This document shows, one piece after another, positions 52,071-60,805 of a DNA stretch of 64,000 nucleotides. The stretch comes from Clostridium sp. OF03-18AA. GTDB taxonomy: Bacteria; Bacillota; Clostridia; Lachnospirales; Lachnospiraceae. Under the pieces are notes generated by a model. That model was not told the origin of the DNA and did not search any database. It saw only the letters and a program-made list of their open reading frames with translations. The DNA lies in the NCBI RefSeq assembly GCF_003478035.1, contig NZ_QUEP01000005.1, forward strand, positions 62,001 through 126,000, written 5' to 3'. Numbering within the stretch: the first letter of the stretch is position 1; every line of letters begins with the position of its first letter. Made by a program: the position numbers and the translations under genes.

Positions 52071-53230
52071 TTATATAGCTAATTTTGATGCTTTTTTCAT
52101 TTGAGCTTTAAATTCATGCTGCATTTCTCTCTGAACTTTTTTAGTAGATAAATCCGCAAGACTAATTTTTCCCTTTGCGATTTGGCCTAAGATAACAATA
52201 TATGTTTCACCAAGAGCAGTTGTTAACGTTGCTGCTGTTGCTGCTGAAATTGCACCACCTGCAATCGTTCCAACTCCCGGAATCATTTTAAAAATATTAC
52301 TCACTATTTTTTTCCTGCACTCGTTGCTCCAGTTGTTCCAAGAATTGCATAGATAATAGTCATATACTTTTCTTTCTCAATTCTTAAGCCAAATGCTGCT
52401 GTGATTTTTGCTATCATATCCATCTGTACGGTCATAATAAGCGGAGCATCAGAAGTAGGTATAGGCAAACCTCCTATCACCATTACCGTTATGACTGTAC
52501 TTTTGATAACTATCCTTGCTTTTTCTTGTTTAAGCGCTATGCTAGCATCCTGAATGGATATAAAAGTTGCTTTCACATAGTCAGGAAGAATATCATTCAT
52601 TTCCCATGCGAGTTGCTCTATGCCATGTGCTTTTATTTCCATTCCACCATCAGTTGGAAAATTTTCCGATAGCACCGGGATGATTTTTTTAATTGGTAAA
52701 TTTTCCTTTTCAATTTCTTCTTTTATTTGTTTCACATTTTCCTTTAAAATGGATTTTGTCAAAATAACAACAAGAGGAACATTACAGTATTTTGTTTTTA
52801 TTGCAAGGTCTCTCAAAAATTGAATTTCCGTTGGTTCAATACGCCCGGATGATGCGTTAATACAATACCATACACAATGGATTGCCTGATTTACATCTCC
52901 TGTCTCAGTTCCATTATTAATCAAATCAACAACATCATCCAATAGATTTTGGGCCGTATTATCTCCCTTTAATTCCATCCCTGGTGTATCGTAAAGAACT
53001 AATGGAATATCTTTCTTTTCAATTTTTCTAATAGCTTGTGTAACAGGTTTTCCTATGCCCGTCTCTGCTAATTTCTGACCAAAAATAGTATTAATAAGTG
53101 TACTCTTTCCAACGCCTGTTTTACCAATTATCACAATATTTAAAGTCGTAAAGTTACTATATTCATCCTTTATTTTATTTCCTATATCCTGCAGTATCTC
53201 TAGATTCTCATATGAATCAGCCATTGTCAT
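52071..53230 (-). pseudogene. DUF697-type GTPase 1, interrupted by a -1 frameshift
   Basis: The first frame (53230-52304, 308 residues) has the G-protein loops GKTGVGKS (36-43), DTPGMEL (from 81) and LTKS in place of NKxD, then a hydrophobic DUF697-like region. It stops at SAGKK-TAG after seven A's (52307-52313 on the plus strand). The next frame (52304-52071) continues as VSNIFKMIPGVGTIAGGAIS, matching the paralogue at 53608. One extra A restores an unbroken protein of about 385 residues. A GTG overlapping the stop could also allow re-initiation. The start may be 53230 or 53224. Confidence 0.75.
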
Positions 53231-53549
53231 TGTGCTCCTTCCCTTTAGTTCTTTTAACTTTTACATATTCAGATGTCCAATCCTCATCAAAAATAGGTTT
53301 TTTTAGAGATGTTGTATATAGCTTTTCAGATAACACTGAAATTAATCTAGGTATTGCAAATATTATTCCTATGGTACATATCACTCTGTTGGTTATTCTC
53401 TCTGCTAATCTCTTTCTTTTTTGCGTTTGAATTAAATTTTTTAGTTCTTCTATTTTGGGCATAAGCTGTGTATTCATAGATATCTTCACAGTGTTTTCCA
53501 CCTCTGCTTTTATAAGATTTTCAAAAAATTCTTTCTCCTTGTCTTCCAT
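53217..53549 (-). CDS. Small membrane protein with coiled coil (110 residues)
   Basis: Not recognised. Charged helices (MEDKEKEFFENLIKAEVENT and MPKIEELKNLIQTQKRKRL) are followed by one hydrophobic segment (NRVICTIGIIFAIPRLISV, about residues 54-72) and a polar tail. It overlaps the start of GTPase 1 by about 14 bp, which suggests coupled translation and a shared complex. Ribosome site is GGAG-rich (CTGGAGGAATTAGT). Confidence 0.65.
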   Translation of the reverse strand: MEDKEKEFFENLIKAEVENTVKISMNTQLMPKIEELKNLIQTQKRKRLAERITNRVICTIGIIFAIPRLISVLSEKLYTTSLKKPIFDEDWTSEYVKVKRTKGKEHNDNG

Positions 53550-53607
53550 ACTAATTCCTCCAGTAATAACTTTTTTCTAAACAAAGTCTCTTTCTCCTTT
53601 TTCAATA

Positions 53608-54699
53608 TTATCTATCTCTTTTTTCCCTTAATTGTGTATTTAGTTCTTGTTTCAAAATTTTCTGTCCTTCTTTGGTTGTTAAATCACTTACCCGCATTTC
53701 ACCTTTACTAATTTTTATCAAAATTTTAATATATGCATTTCCTAATGCTGTAGTTAAAAATGCTGCTGTCGTTGCAGAAATTGCACCACCAGTCACTGTT
53801 CCTATTCCTGGAATCATTTTAAAAATATTAGACACCACTGTTTTTCCAATAAATGTTGTCCCCATTGTACCTATTGCCATTGTTGCAATAGTTGTTAATG
53901 CTGCTTTTTGAATCGGAATATGAAAAATTGTAGTGATATGCATCAACATTGTTACCTGTGTAGGTATTAAAAGTGCAGCGTCTGAAAATGGAATTGGGAC
54001 CGCACCTGTCGTAGCAGCTGCTGCAGCTGCGATTTTAACTGCTTTATATGCCGCCTTTTGTTTTAAATCTAGATTGGACATCTGAATCGCTGCAAACGTA
54101 TCCTTTTGATCATCTGGCAAAACACTAAACATTATATCTATTAGTTTATCTACTCCAAAAGCTTTAATTATCCCTTGCCCATCAACATGATAATCTTTCG
54201 CCAAAACCGGTATAACCTGTACGATTGAAAGCTTTTCCTGTTCAATTTCTCGCTTTAGTTCTGTTACACAATTTTTTTGAAGTGCCTGTGTAAGAACCAC
54301 AATTATCGGGATATTATATTTTTTAGTTTTTTCTATAAAATTTTTCAAGAATTCAAGTTCTGCCGGTTCTATTTTACTCAAAAGGGTATTTATACAATAG
54401 CAAACACAATGAATCATTTGACTCTGATCACCGCTAGTGTTACATGTCCTAACCAATTTAACCATTTCTTTAAGAAGATTATCTGCAGAATTATTTCCGC
54501 CTAATTCCAGACCTGGTGTATCATAAATCGAAATTGGCATTCCCATTTTTTCAATCTTATGAATCTTTTGTGTGACTGGTTTTCCAAGCCCTTCTTCTGT
54601 TATACTTTCTCCGAATATGCTATTAACTAAGGTACTTTTTCCAACCCCAGTCTTACCAATAATTAAAACATTCAGTTGTGCTAATTTATCATCCACCAT
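53608..54699 (-). CDS. DUF697-type GTPase 2
   Basis: A 363-residue GTPase with a hydrophobic C-terminal domain. G1 is GKTGVGKS (15-22), G3 is DTPGLEL, and the G4 position reads VLTQA rather than NKxD, so base specificity may be relaxed. From about residue 215 it has Ala-rich membrane-like segments (AVKIAAAAAATTGAVPIPFSD, then SNIFKMIPGIGTVTGGAISA), as in proteins of the YeeP/Era-like plus DUF697 class. It is an intact paralogue of GTPase 1. The close pairing suggests they work together, perhaps as a hetero-dimer at the membrane. Confidence 0.82.
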   Translation of the reverse strand: MVDDKLAQLNVLIIGKTGVGKSTLVNSIFGESITEEGLGKPVTQKIHKIEKMGMPISIYDTPGLELGGNNSADNLLKEMVKLVRTCNTSGDQSQMIHCVCYCINTLLSKIEPAELEFLKNFIEKTKKYNIPIIVVLTQALQKNCVTELKREIEQEKLSIVQVIPVLAKDYHVDGQGIIKAFGVDKLIDIMFSVLPDDQKDTFAAIQMSNLDLKQKAAYKAVKIAAAAAATTGAVPIPFSDAALLIPTQVTMLMHITTIFHIPIQKAALTTIATMAIGTMGTTFIGKTVVSNIFKMIPGIGTVTGGAISATTAAFLTTALGNAYIKILIKISKGEMRVSDLTTKEGQKILKQELNTQLREKRDR

Positions 54700-54700
54700 G

Positions 54701-56107
54701 TTAATTTCTCCCTTTGAAAAAATTTTTCAAACCATTTTTTCCTTCTCGTTCTCCAAATGTTTCATCCATCTCTTCAGGTGAATGCATAATCTTATCATGT
54801 TCCACTCCATCTGTCTCCACCAGTTTAGTAGATGCATCTGCCTTTCTCTTCTGGCTCGCCATCCTACTGTCAATCGTCCTCATCTGTACCAAAAAATAGC
54901 GATACTCTGCCTCCACACTTTCACAGTAGGCCACATATATTTCATTAAGTCTGATCTGATTCTGCTGCAGGCGTATCTCCATCTGGCGCAGATATTCTTT
55001 TTCTTCACCTTTTGAAGCTGCCATAATGTCCTTATAGAATTTAGCAATCTTCTGATCCAGCACAGCTCCAACACGGACATTAATTTCTCTCAGTACAAGA
55101 TAAGACAGTCGTAATGACGCCGCAAAGTTAAAATGCAGACAGAATGTCAATGCATTTCCACCGCTTCTAAGCGCTGCATCCCCAACGTCAATCAGACAAA
55201 GTGTTCCATTAGAAACCAACTGCATCATTCGGAAGCTGCCGTATGTATTAGATGGTATGCAGTCTTCCCATCGTTTTTTATCCACTAAATGGCGTTTGAT
55301 AGCCCAACATGCACTGGTCGCTAATTGCTGGAACACTACCGGAATCGCAGTTGCAGCGCCAAACCTTGCATCATATCCCTGCTGGAATGTTCTAGCCATA
55401 ACTTCTGCGAATGTCTGCCGATCCTTTCCTACCTGAAATCTTCCAAATTTACAAAACTGAGTCAGTTCCATAAACGGCATAGGTACGCCGCTTCCGCGTC
55501 CTCCGCTGCCTCGGCTTCCTGTACTTCCTGCTGCATCTGACATAATATGTCCCAGCCAGTTCGTAAAACCGGCAAAGAGCTTTGCGGCAAAATTTCCACC
55601 TCGTAACTCAAAATTCCCGTCCTGAGTATCAATGCGAATCAGACGTCCATTTGAAACATAACTTGCTTTATTCTGAAACTGATCTAAAATCGAGAAAAAT
55701 AATCCCACAATATCCGGTGAATGTGCCAACGATTTGAGATGATGATTTTGAGGGGAAATCGGGAATTTTCTTCCCACTTCTTCCATATTTTTCTGATCAT
55801 AATTGACTTTATATGTCCTCTCCAGAAAACCAATAGCGGAAGCTATACTGTTCTCATTCCCATCTTTGGGGTTCCACCCAGAGAACTTCGCAAATTTCTT
55901 TACCAAGGTATCCACCTGGTGATCTGTTAACTGGTTAAGCGCTGATTTTCTGCCCGGCATCTGCACAAAGAAAACATCAATGAATCCAGCCATCGCACCG
56001 CAAAATGCTGCTAAACCAAATTCATATTTATCACACCAGTCCATCTGTACATTTAATTCCGCTACACTCGTACAATAACGTGAATCTGAAATCTGTTTCT
56101 GCATCAT
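54701..56107 (-). CDS. Conserved hypothetical protein (468 residues) of the GTPase cassette
   Basis: Not assigned to a named family. Segments that look conserved are FCGAMAGFIDVFFV near residue 35, HSPDIVGLFFSILDQFQNKASYVSNGR, LFAGFTNWLGHIMSDAAGSTG, a Gly/Ser/Arg-rich loop, MPFMELTQFCKFGRF, and a C-terminal coiled coil (about 370-430) with a charged end. Two or three amphipathic hydrophobic stretches suggest membrane contact, but no signal peptide. It ends 1 bp before the ATG region of GTPase 2. Confidence 0.7.
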   Translation of the reverse strand: MMQKQISDSRYCTSVAELNVQMDWCDKYEFGLAAFCGAMAGFIDVFFVQMPGRKSALNQLTDHQVDTLVKKFAKFSGWNPKDGNENSIASAIGFLERTYKVNYDQKNMEEVGRKFPISPQNHHLKSLAHSPDIVGLFFSILDQFQNKASYVSNGRLIRIDTQDGNFELRGGNFAAKLFAGFTNWLGHIMSDAAGSTGSRGSGGRGSGVPMPFMELTQFCKFGRFQVGKDRQTFAEVMARTFQQGYDARFGAATAIPVVFQQLATSACWAIKRHLVDKKRWEDCIPSNTYGSFRMMQLVSNGTLCLIDVGDAALRSGGNALTFCLHFNFAASLRLSYLVLREINVRVGAVLDQKIAKFYKDIMAASKGEEKEYLRQMEIRLQQNQIRLNEIYVAYCESVEAEYRYFLVQMRTIDSRMASQKRKADASTKLVETDGVEHDKIMHSPEEMDETFGEREGKNGLKNFFKGRN

Positions 56108-56135
56108 ATCACCTCTTCTACACCATATACTCTGC

Positions 56136-56984
56136 CTATCTGCTTATTGGAATTAACTCATTTATTCTCACTGCAAGTGACTGTGAATTATTTATCATCG
56201 TTTGCAATTTGAGAACTTCCCGATTAGAAAATCTGCTATAATCCTGGGCTTTCATTTTTTGCAGTTCAGTTAATTCTCTTTTTACCGTCTGATCGAGTTT
56301 TTCAGTTTCAATTTTGAGCACATCCACTCTCTTCTGAATGCCCTGCAGCCGCGTCATATCTATTCTCATCTTCGTAATCTCCACTTCTGCATTCTGTGCT
56401 TTCTTTTTATTATCTGAAACCATCTTAACTCCCGCCGCTACAGCACCGCTGATTCCTATCGCAATACCAACTGGACCTGCCAGCGCAAGAAGTGCTTGTC
56501 CACCTACGACACCAGCCCCACCAACTGTCAATGCCCCACCTCCCAGCCATGCAAGCGCAGCATTTGCAGCAGCAGCCCCACTAAGAGAGCTGATTGCGGC
56601 TCCGGTTGATGCTGTACCAAATGTAGTTGCTGCTGCCAATGCTACATTAGGTCCAAGCAGCGCAACTCCTGCTCCTGCGGCAGTACTCCTTCCTAACATC
56701 ATTCCAGATTTATTCCGAGGTGATTTGTATTTATATTTTTTGAGCTGTTTTTCAAATTTCTGATAATCCTGATTTATTTTTTTGCTTTTTAAATCGTACT
56801 CATATGGACGATTCGATATAGCCTGTATGTACTCTTCACAACTATGGAGCGTTGCTACCGCCCCTTTTCTGACTTCGCACAACACTTCACAGTGGCTCAA
56901 CGTCTCCTGAAAGACCTTCTGATACTCTTTTCTCTCCTGCTCCAATTTCTCTTCCATCTGATTCTTTGCATCCGAAAAGAACAT
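56136..56984 (-). CDS. Coiled-coil protein with Ala/Gly-rich membrane hairpin (282 residues)
   Basis: Not assigned to a named family. Coiled coils at both ends (about 8-100 and 195-270) surround a long Ala/Gly-rich hydrophobic core (about 105-190) with GTASTGAAISSLSGAAAANA, LAWLGGGALTVGGAGVVGG and ALAGPVGIAIGISG. Such glycine-zipper cores resemble those of pore-forming or membrane-inserting proteins. The ATG at 56984 follows GGAGGAG. It lies 28 bp before the 468-residue gene and 35 bp after the WYL regulator, so it probably belongs to one unit with both. Confidence 0.75.
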   Translation of the reverse strand: MFFSDAKNQMEEKLEQERKEYQKVFQETLSHCEVLCEVRKGAVATLHSCEEYIQAISNRPYEYDLKSKKINQDYQKFEKQLKKYKYKSPRNKSGMMLGRSTAAGAGVALLGPNVALAAATTFGTASTGAAISSLSGAAAANAALAWLGGGALTVGGAGVVGGQALLALAGPVGIAIGISGAVAAGVKMVSDNKKKAQNAEVEITKMRIDMTRLQGIQKRVDVLKIETEKLDQTVKRELTELQKMKAQDYSRFSNREVLKLQTMINNSQSLAVRINELIPISR

Positions 56985-57019
56985 TATAATTCTCCTCCCG
57001 TTTTCTGCTCGCAGCCATT

Positions 57020-57964
57020 TTATTCGCTGATCATTTCCACTGCACTCCCCTGCCCCTTCAACCACATATCCACCCCATCACCACCAAACACCTCCGCCTC
57101 AATCACCTTGCCACCCTCGCCATCTCTAATCACCTTCGCCGTCGGCAGCCGGTCCAGTATCGCCTCCACCGACATCCCCGTATACTTAAACCGGATTTTC
57201 TTCAACTTCCCGCCATACATAAACTGCACCCGTTTCCGGAATTCTCCTTCCTCGAAGCGGTCTTTATACGGCACATTAAAATGTTCGTCGGTGATTTTAA
57301 AGGACTTGATGCGGTCGATCCGGTAGATGGTTGGGTAGATATCATCTTTATTAGTGAATTCCTTTTCCCGGTCGATATTCCGCAGGAATGCCGCCAGATA
57401 AAAATAGTACTCCGAGAACAGGATCCCAACCGGCTCGATGGTCCTCTTGACAAATCTGGGCTCTTTCATTCGCTCGTACTTGATCTCCATGACATAGTGA
57501 TTCTGTACGGCCTGCGCGATGTCCCAGAGGCCGGGGATGATGAATTTTCCGTGATGTGGTTCGATGTAGTGAAATTTTTCGTTAGATATGAGTGAGTCAA
57601 CTGCTGCCCTGCTCTTTTGCGGGACACAGCTTGCTGTCAGTTTTTCGAGGATCGGAAACATTTCCTCTCTCCTCATGGAGCGGCTTTCCAGAAGGATCTT
57701 GCACACAGCCAGGATCTCCCCGTTATTTAACAGAGGTTTTTCCTCCCGCTGCAGACGGTATCCGCCGGCTTTCCGGTCGTGGATGACATTCTGGTTTAGG
57801 CCCTGTTCCTGAAAAAAGCACCTCAGAGCTTCCACGTCTCGCTGAACGCTGCGCTCAGTGATATGAAACTTGTCCGCCATTTCCTTTTTTGACAGGACTT
57901 CTCCGTTCACAAGTCTGGAATAGATCTGAAGCAGACGGTCTGACTTACCTGTTGTACTGTTCAT
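57020..57964 (-). CDS. WYL domain transcriptional regulator
   Basis: A 314-residue regulator with an N-terminal HTH (LLQIYSRLVNGEVLSKKEMA … ITERSVQRDVEAL) and a WYL domain (about 140-225; MEIKYERM, EPVGILFSEYYFYLAAF, YRIDRIKSFKIT) plus the WCX C-terminus (about 235-314). WYL proteins sense nucleic-acid ligands and often control defence or stress genes. The ATG at 57964 follows GGGAGGGAG. It is first in the leftward cassette and starts from a strong promoter. Confidence 0.9.
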   Translation of the reverse strand: MNSTTGKSDRLLQIYSRLVNGEVLSKKEMADKFHITERSVQRDVEALRCFFQEQGLNQNVIHDRKAGGYRLQREEKPLLNNGEILAVCKILLESRSMRREEMFPILEKLTASCVPQKSRAAVDSLISNEKFHYIEPHHGKFIIPGLWDIAQAVQNHYVMEIKYERMKEPRFVKRTIEPVGILFSEYYFYLAAFLRNIDREKEFTNKDDIYPTIYRIDRIKSFKITDEHFNVPYKDRFEEGEFRKRVQFMYGGKLKKIRFKYTGMSVEAILDRLPTAKVIRDGEGGKVIEAEVFGGDGVDMWLKGQGSAVEMISE

Positions 57965-58018
57965 ACTCCCTCCCATGCATTCTATGGCTTTATAAGCATA
58001 TAATACTATCTGTTAGTT

Positions 58019-58047
58019 ATAATATTATATTTTTCAGCTCATGTCAA
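58019..58047 (-). promoter_or_regulatory. Promoter of the WYL-GTPase cassette
   Basis: On the minus strand TTGACA (58047-58042) and TATTAT (58024-58019) are 17 bp apart, within an AT-rich region shared with the divergent XRE gene. Inverted TATAATATTATA text near the -10 may be an operator. Confidence 0.7.
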
Positions 58048-58092
58048 TTTTTGTCGTGATTCGCTATCATAAATATATTCGGAGGAAAATTC

Positions 58093-58329
58093 ATGAAATC
58101 GATTCACACTGAAAAATATCGCCAAATTGGCCTGAAGATCGCCTATTACCGCAAGCTCCGTGGTCTCACCCAGGAAGAGCTTGCTGAACAGGTCGGACTG
58201 ACTCCCGCTTACATCGGGCACCTCGAAGCGCCGAATATTTCCAAGGCACTGTCTTTAGATACCCTCTTCGATATCGCCGATGCCCTGCATGTCGAGGCTC
58301 AGAAGTTTCTTGTATTCGAGGAATCATGA
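58093..58329 (+). CDS. XRE family HTH regulator
   Basis: A 78-residue single-domain Cro/CI-type DNA-binding protein. The HTH is GLKIAYYRKLRGLTQEELAE, then VGLTPAYIGHLEAPN and the LDTLFDIADALHV helix. GGAGG precedes the ATG. It is divergent from the WYL regulator and could share the intergenic control region; no target is visible. Confidence 0.88.
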   Translation: MKSIHTEKYRQIGLKIAYYRKLRGLTQEELAEQVGLTPAYIGHLEAPNISKALSLDTLFDIADALHVEAQKFLVFEES

Positions 58330-58406
58330 TACTGTTATTATAGCATCTTATATGGACAAAAATTGTCATCGATGTCATTTATTGTCATTATTTCCAATTT
58401 TTTTGC

Positions 58407-58455
58407 AAAAAAAGGCTTTTCAGAGATTGTTCTCCAAAAAGCCTTTTTCTTTTTT
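58407..58455 (+). terminator. Terminator of the XRE gene
   Basis: AAAAAAGGCTTTT pairs with AAAAGCCTTTTT, with an inner GAGA/TCTC, followed by CTTTTTT. It probably also serves the convergent aldo/keto reductase gene. Confidence 0.85.
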
Positions 58456-58528
58456 GCACATTTCACTTTTCGAATGTGCAAAATTTGCATATGTAAGTTC
58501 CGAATATGCAGATCATTTCTTATTTGTC

Positions 58529-59566
58529 CTAGAAATTTCCCGGCAGGATCTCCTTACCCGCAAGAACCTCCTCATAATCCTTCAGGTTTCTCTGCAGCAA
58601 CTCCGGTGTATTCAGTCCATACGGGCATTTGCTCATGCAGTGGCCGCAGTGGAGACAGTCTTTGATCTTCATCATCTTCGCCTGGACTTCCGGTGTGAGC
58701 TGGAGGTGGGACGGGGATCTTCTGAGAAGAAGAGACATTCTCGCACAGGTGTTGATCTCGATGCCGGCCGGGCATGGCATGCAGTAGCCGCAGGCACGGC
58801 AGAAGCTGCCGAACAGTTGCTTTCTGTCATTCTCGATCAGGGCGCGGATCTCGTCATCCATCACCGGCGGATTGTCGATGTAGCTTAAGAATTCATCGAG
58901 TTCGCTCTCCTTCTGGACACCCCAGATCGGGAGCACACTGTCGTACTGTGCCTGGAATGCATAAGCCGCTTTCGAGTTATTGATAAGGCCGCCGGACAGC
59001 GCTTTCATCGCGATAAAGCCCATGTCCGCCTTCTTACATTTCTCCATGAGCGCCAGATCCGCATCGCTGCAGAGATAGCAGAACGGGAACTGTAAGGTCG
59101 CGTAAAGGCCGGAATCGACCGCCTCGTTTGCGACCGCGAGACGATGGTTCGTGATACTGATGAAACGGATCTTTCCCTGTTCTCTCGCTTTTAATGCCGC
59201 ATCGTAAAGGCCGGATTCATCGCCCGGCTTCGGACAGACTGCCGGGTTGTGGAACTGATATACATCGATGCAGTCCGTCTTTAACAGACGCAGGCTGGTC
59301 TCAAGATCTTTCCAGAATTCATCCGCTGTTTTTGCCGCGGTCTTTGTTGCGAGATAGATATGGTTTCTGACATCACTGAGCGCATAACCGATCTTCTCCT
59401 CACTGTCGGAGTAAGCTCTCGCCGTATCGAAATATGTAATTCCGCCGTCATATGCCTTTCTCAAAAGCTTTGCCGCCTCTTCCTTCGTGATCCTCTGGAT
59501 CGGAAGCGCGCCGAATCCGTTCTTGTTGACCGTGATCCCGGTCTTTCCAAGTGTAACTGTCGTCAT
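58529..59566 (-). CDS. Aldo/keto reductase with C-terminal [4Fe-4S] ferredoxin-like domain
   Basis: A 345-residue fusion. The barrel domain (about 1-255) carries catalytic-type residues in YFDTARAYSDSEEKIG and the KTDCIDVYQFHN strand. The tail has two cysteine clusters, CRACGYCMPCPAGI and CLHCGHCMSKCPYG, able to hold two Fe-S clusters. This fused type is common in anaerobes. The ATG at 59566 is chosen for GGGG 8 bp upstream. The substrate is unknown. Confidence 0.9.
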   Translation of the reverse strand: MTTVTLGKTGITVNKNGFGALPIQRITKEEAAKLLRKAYDGGITYFDTARAYSDSEEKIGYALSDVRNHIYLATKTAAKTADEFWKDLETSLRLLKTDCIDVYQFHNPAVCPKPGDESGLYDAALKAREQGKIRFISITNHRLAVANEAVDSGLYATLQFPFCYLCSDADLALMEKCKKADMGFIAMKALSGGLINNSKAAYAFQAQYDSVLPIWGVQKESELDEFLSYIDNPPVMDDEIRALIENDRKQLFGSFCRACGYCMPCPAGIEINTCARMSLLLRRSPSHLQLTPEVQAKMMKIKDCLHCGHCMSKCPYGLNTPELLQRNLKDYEEVLAGKEILPGNF

Positions 59567-59710
59567 GAAGATATCCCCTTTCCCGATATTGTACGGCCCT
59601 GCGGCCTGATCATGTTTTTTCACAGCTGAACATGCTGTCTTTTTTATGAATTGCCCGCAGACAGCTGACATTTCTGGTTACAGTACACGGTCACTCCATG
59701 CCCGCGCACT

Positions 59711-59818
59711 GTAACAGGATTTTGCCGATGCTTCGCATTCCAAATCGGCAAAATCCGCGGCCATAACGGTATCATACGGAATTTTCAGTTCAGAAAATTC
59801 CTACCCGTGAAAAATAAC
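59711..59818. repeat. Two interspersed repeats upstream of the aldo/keto reductase
   Basis: At 59711-59759 lies the inverted copy of the hairpin at 43765-43812 (GGATTTTGCCGAT with ATCGGCAAAATCC). At 59783-59818 lies a third copy of the TACCCGTGAAAARTAAC repeat, here with the hairpin GAATTTTC-AGTTCA-GAAAATTC. The rest of the 356-bp gap to 59922 shows nothing else that I can support. Confidence 0.7.
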
Positions 59819-59922
59819 CATTTCTGAACTGCGGGCAAATGATATTCCAGATTATAATACTTTCCGACTCACAGCAGGCAAAATACCGTCAAAAAACATT
59901 ATTTCATGCTTCACGCAGCTGC

Positions 59923-60117
59923 CTACTGCTTCCCTGCGTCCAGCATCTCCTTCAGAGCCTCATCCCCATCATCGATCCACGCGTCCTCTTCGTCCGCGTT
60001 GAGACCGAGGAATTTCGCCAGAGTCCGCTCATCGTCACTGTTGTTCCACTCATCGACATAGTCGTCGATCGCTTCAAATTCAATTTCTCCTGCCTGGTAC
60101 TTTTCTTTGAATGTCAT
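59923..60117 (-). CDS. Small acidic protein overlapping the GntR gene (64 residues)
   Basis: Not recognised. A very acidic protein starting MTFKEKYQAGEIEFEAIDDY and with DEWNNSDDERTLAKFLGLN, then an acidic tail. AAGGAG stands 7 bp before the ATG, and its first 38 bp overlap the end of gntR in another frame, which indicates deliberate coupling. It may be a small adaptor; similar acidic 60-70-residue proteins are common in Lachnospiraceae. Confidence 0.7.
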   Translation of the reverse strand: MTFKEKYQAGEIEFEAIDDYVDEWNNSDDERTLAKFLGLNADEEDAWIDDGDEALKEMLDAGKQ

Positions 60118-60790
60118 TTTCCTGCTCCTTCAGATTCTTGAGAATCGTGATCTCCTGATTATCGATGTGTTCCCGCACAGCCATCTTCGCCTCCTGGATA
60201 TGGCGCAGTGTCAGTGCCTTTAAAATGTGTTCATGCTCCACCATGAGGATCTGGCGCTTGTCCGCATCCTTGATATACTCCAGGCGGTAGCGGTACATCT
60301 GCTCTCTCAGGTTATTTAAGATCTGCACCAGCTTCTGATTCTTCGTGCTGTTGTAGATGATCTCATGGAAGCTCTCATCTGTCTGGGCGATCTGCATCGC
60401 ATCTCCGTTCTCGATCGCAGCCTTGAAGTCAACTTCCGCTTTGTTTAACTCATCAAGCTCTTCCTCGGTGATCCTCTGGCATGCGAGGTCGATCGCAAGC
60501 TCCTCTAAGGAACGGCGCACCTCCAGAACATCCCGAAGGTTGCTCTCGGAGATCTTTGCAACCTCCGCTCCCTTTCTCGGGATCATGAGGACCAGACCTT
60601 CCAGCTCCAGTTTCCGGATCGCCTCTCGGATCGGGGTACGGCTCACACCAAGCCGCTCCGCAAGCTGGATCTCCATCAGGCGCTCGCCCGGTTCCAGTTC
60701 TCCTTTTAAGATTGCCTGACGCAGGGTCTTGAATACGACATCCCTGAGCGGCAGATATTCATCCATATTTACTTCAAAATGATTTGTCAT
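60080..60790 (-). CDS. GntR family transcriptional regulator (FadR subfamily)
   Basis: A 236-residue regulator. The winged HTH is AILKGELEPGERLMEIQLAE, then LGVSRTPIREAIRKLELEGLV. An FCD ligand domain follows (about 85-220) with the metal-type His in FHEIIYN and EHEHILKAL and HIDNQE near the end. It lies 15 bp after ispE. The palindrome TTGTATACAA in the ispE promoter region is a plausible target, giving self-regulation. The ligand is unknown. Confidence 0.9.
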   Translation of the reverse strand: MTNHFEVNMDEYLPLRDVVFKTLRQAILKGELEPGERLMEIQLAERLGVSRTPIREAIRKLELEGLVLMIPRKGAEVAKISESNLRDVLEVRRSLEELAIDLACQRITEEELDELNKAEVDFKAAIENGDAMQIAQTDESFHEIIYNSTKNQKLVQILNNLREQMYRYRLEYIKDADKRQILMVEHEHILKALTLRHIQEAKMAVREHIDNQEITILKNLKEQENDIQRKVPGRRN

Positions 60791-60805
60791 CGTGTCTTTA
60801 CTCCT

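Noticed and set aside
54701..56107. The 468-residue protein as a phage structural gene
   Set aside because: No other phage gene is present, and the operon links it to GTPases and a membrane protein.
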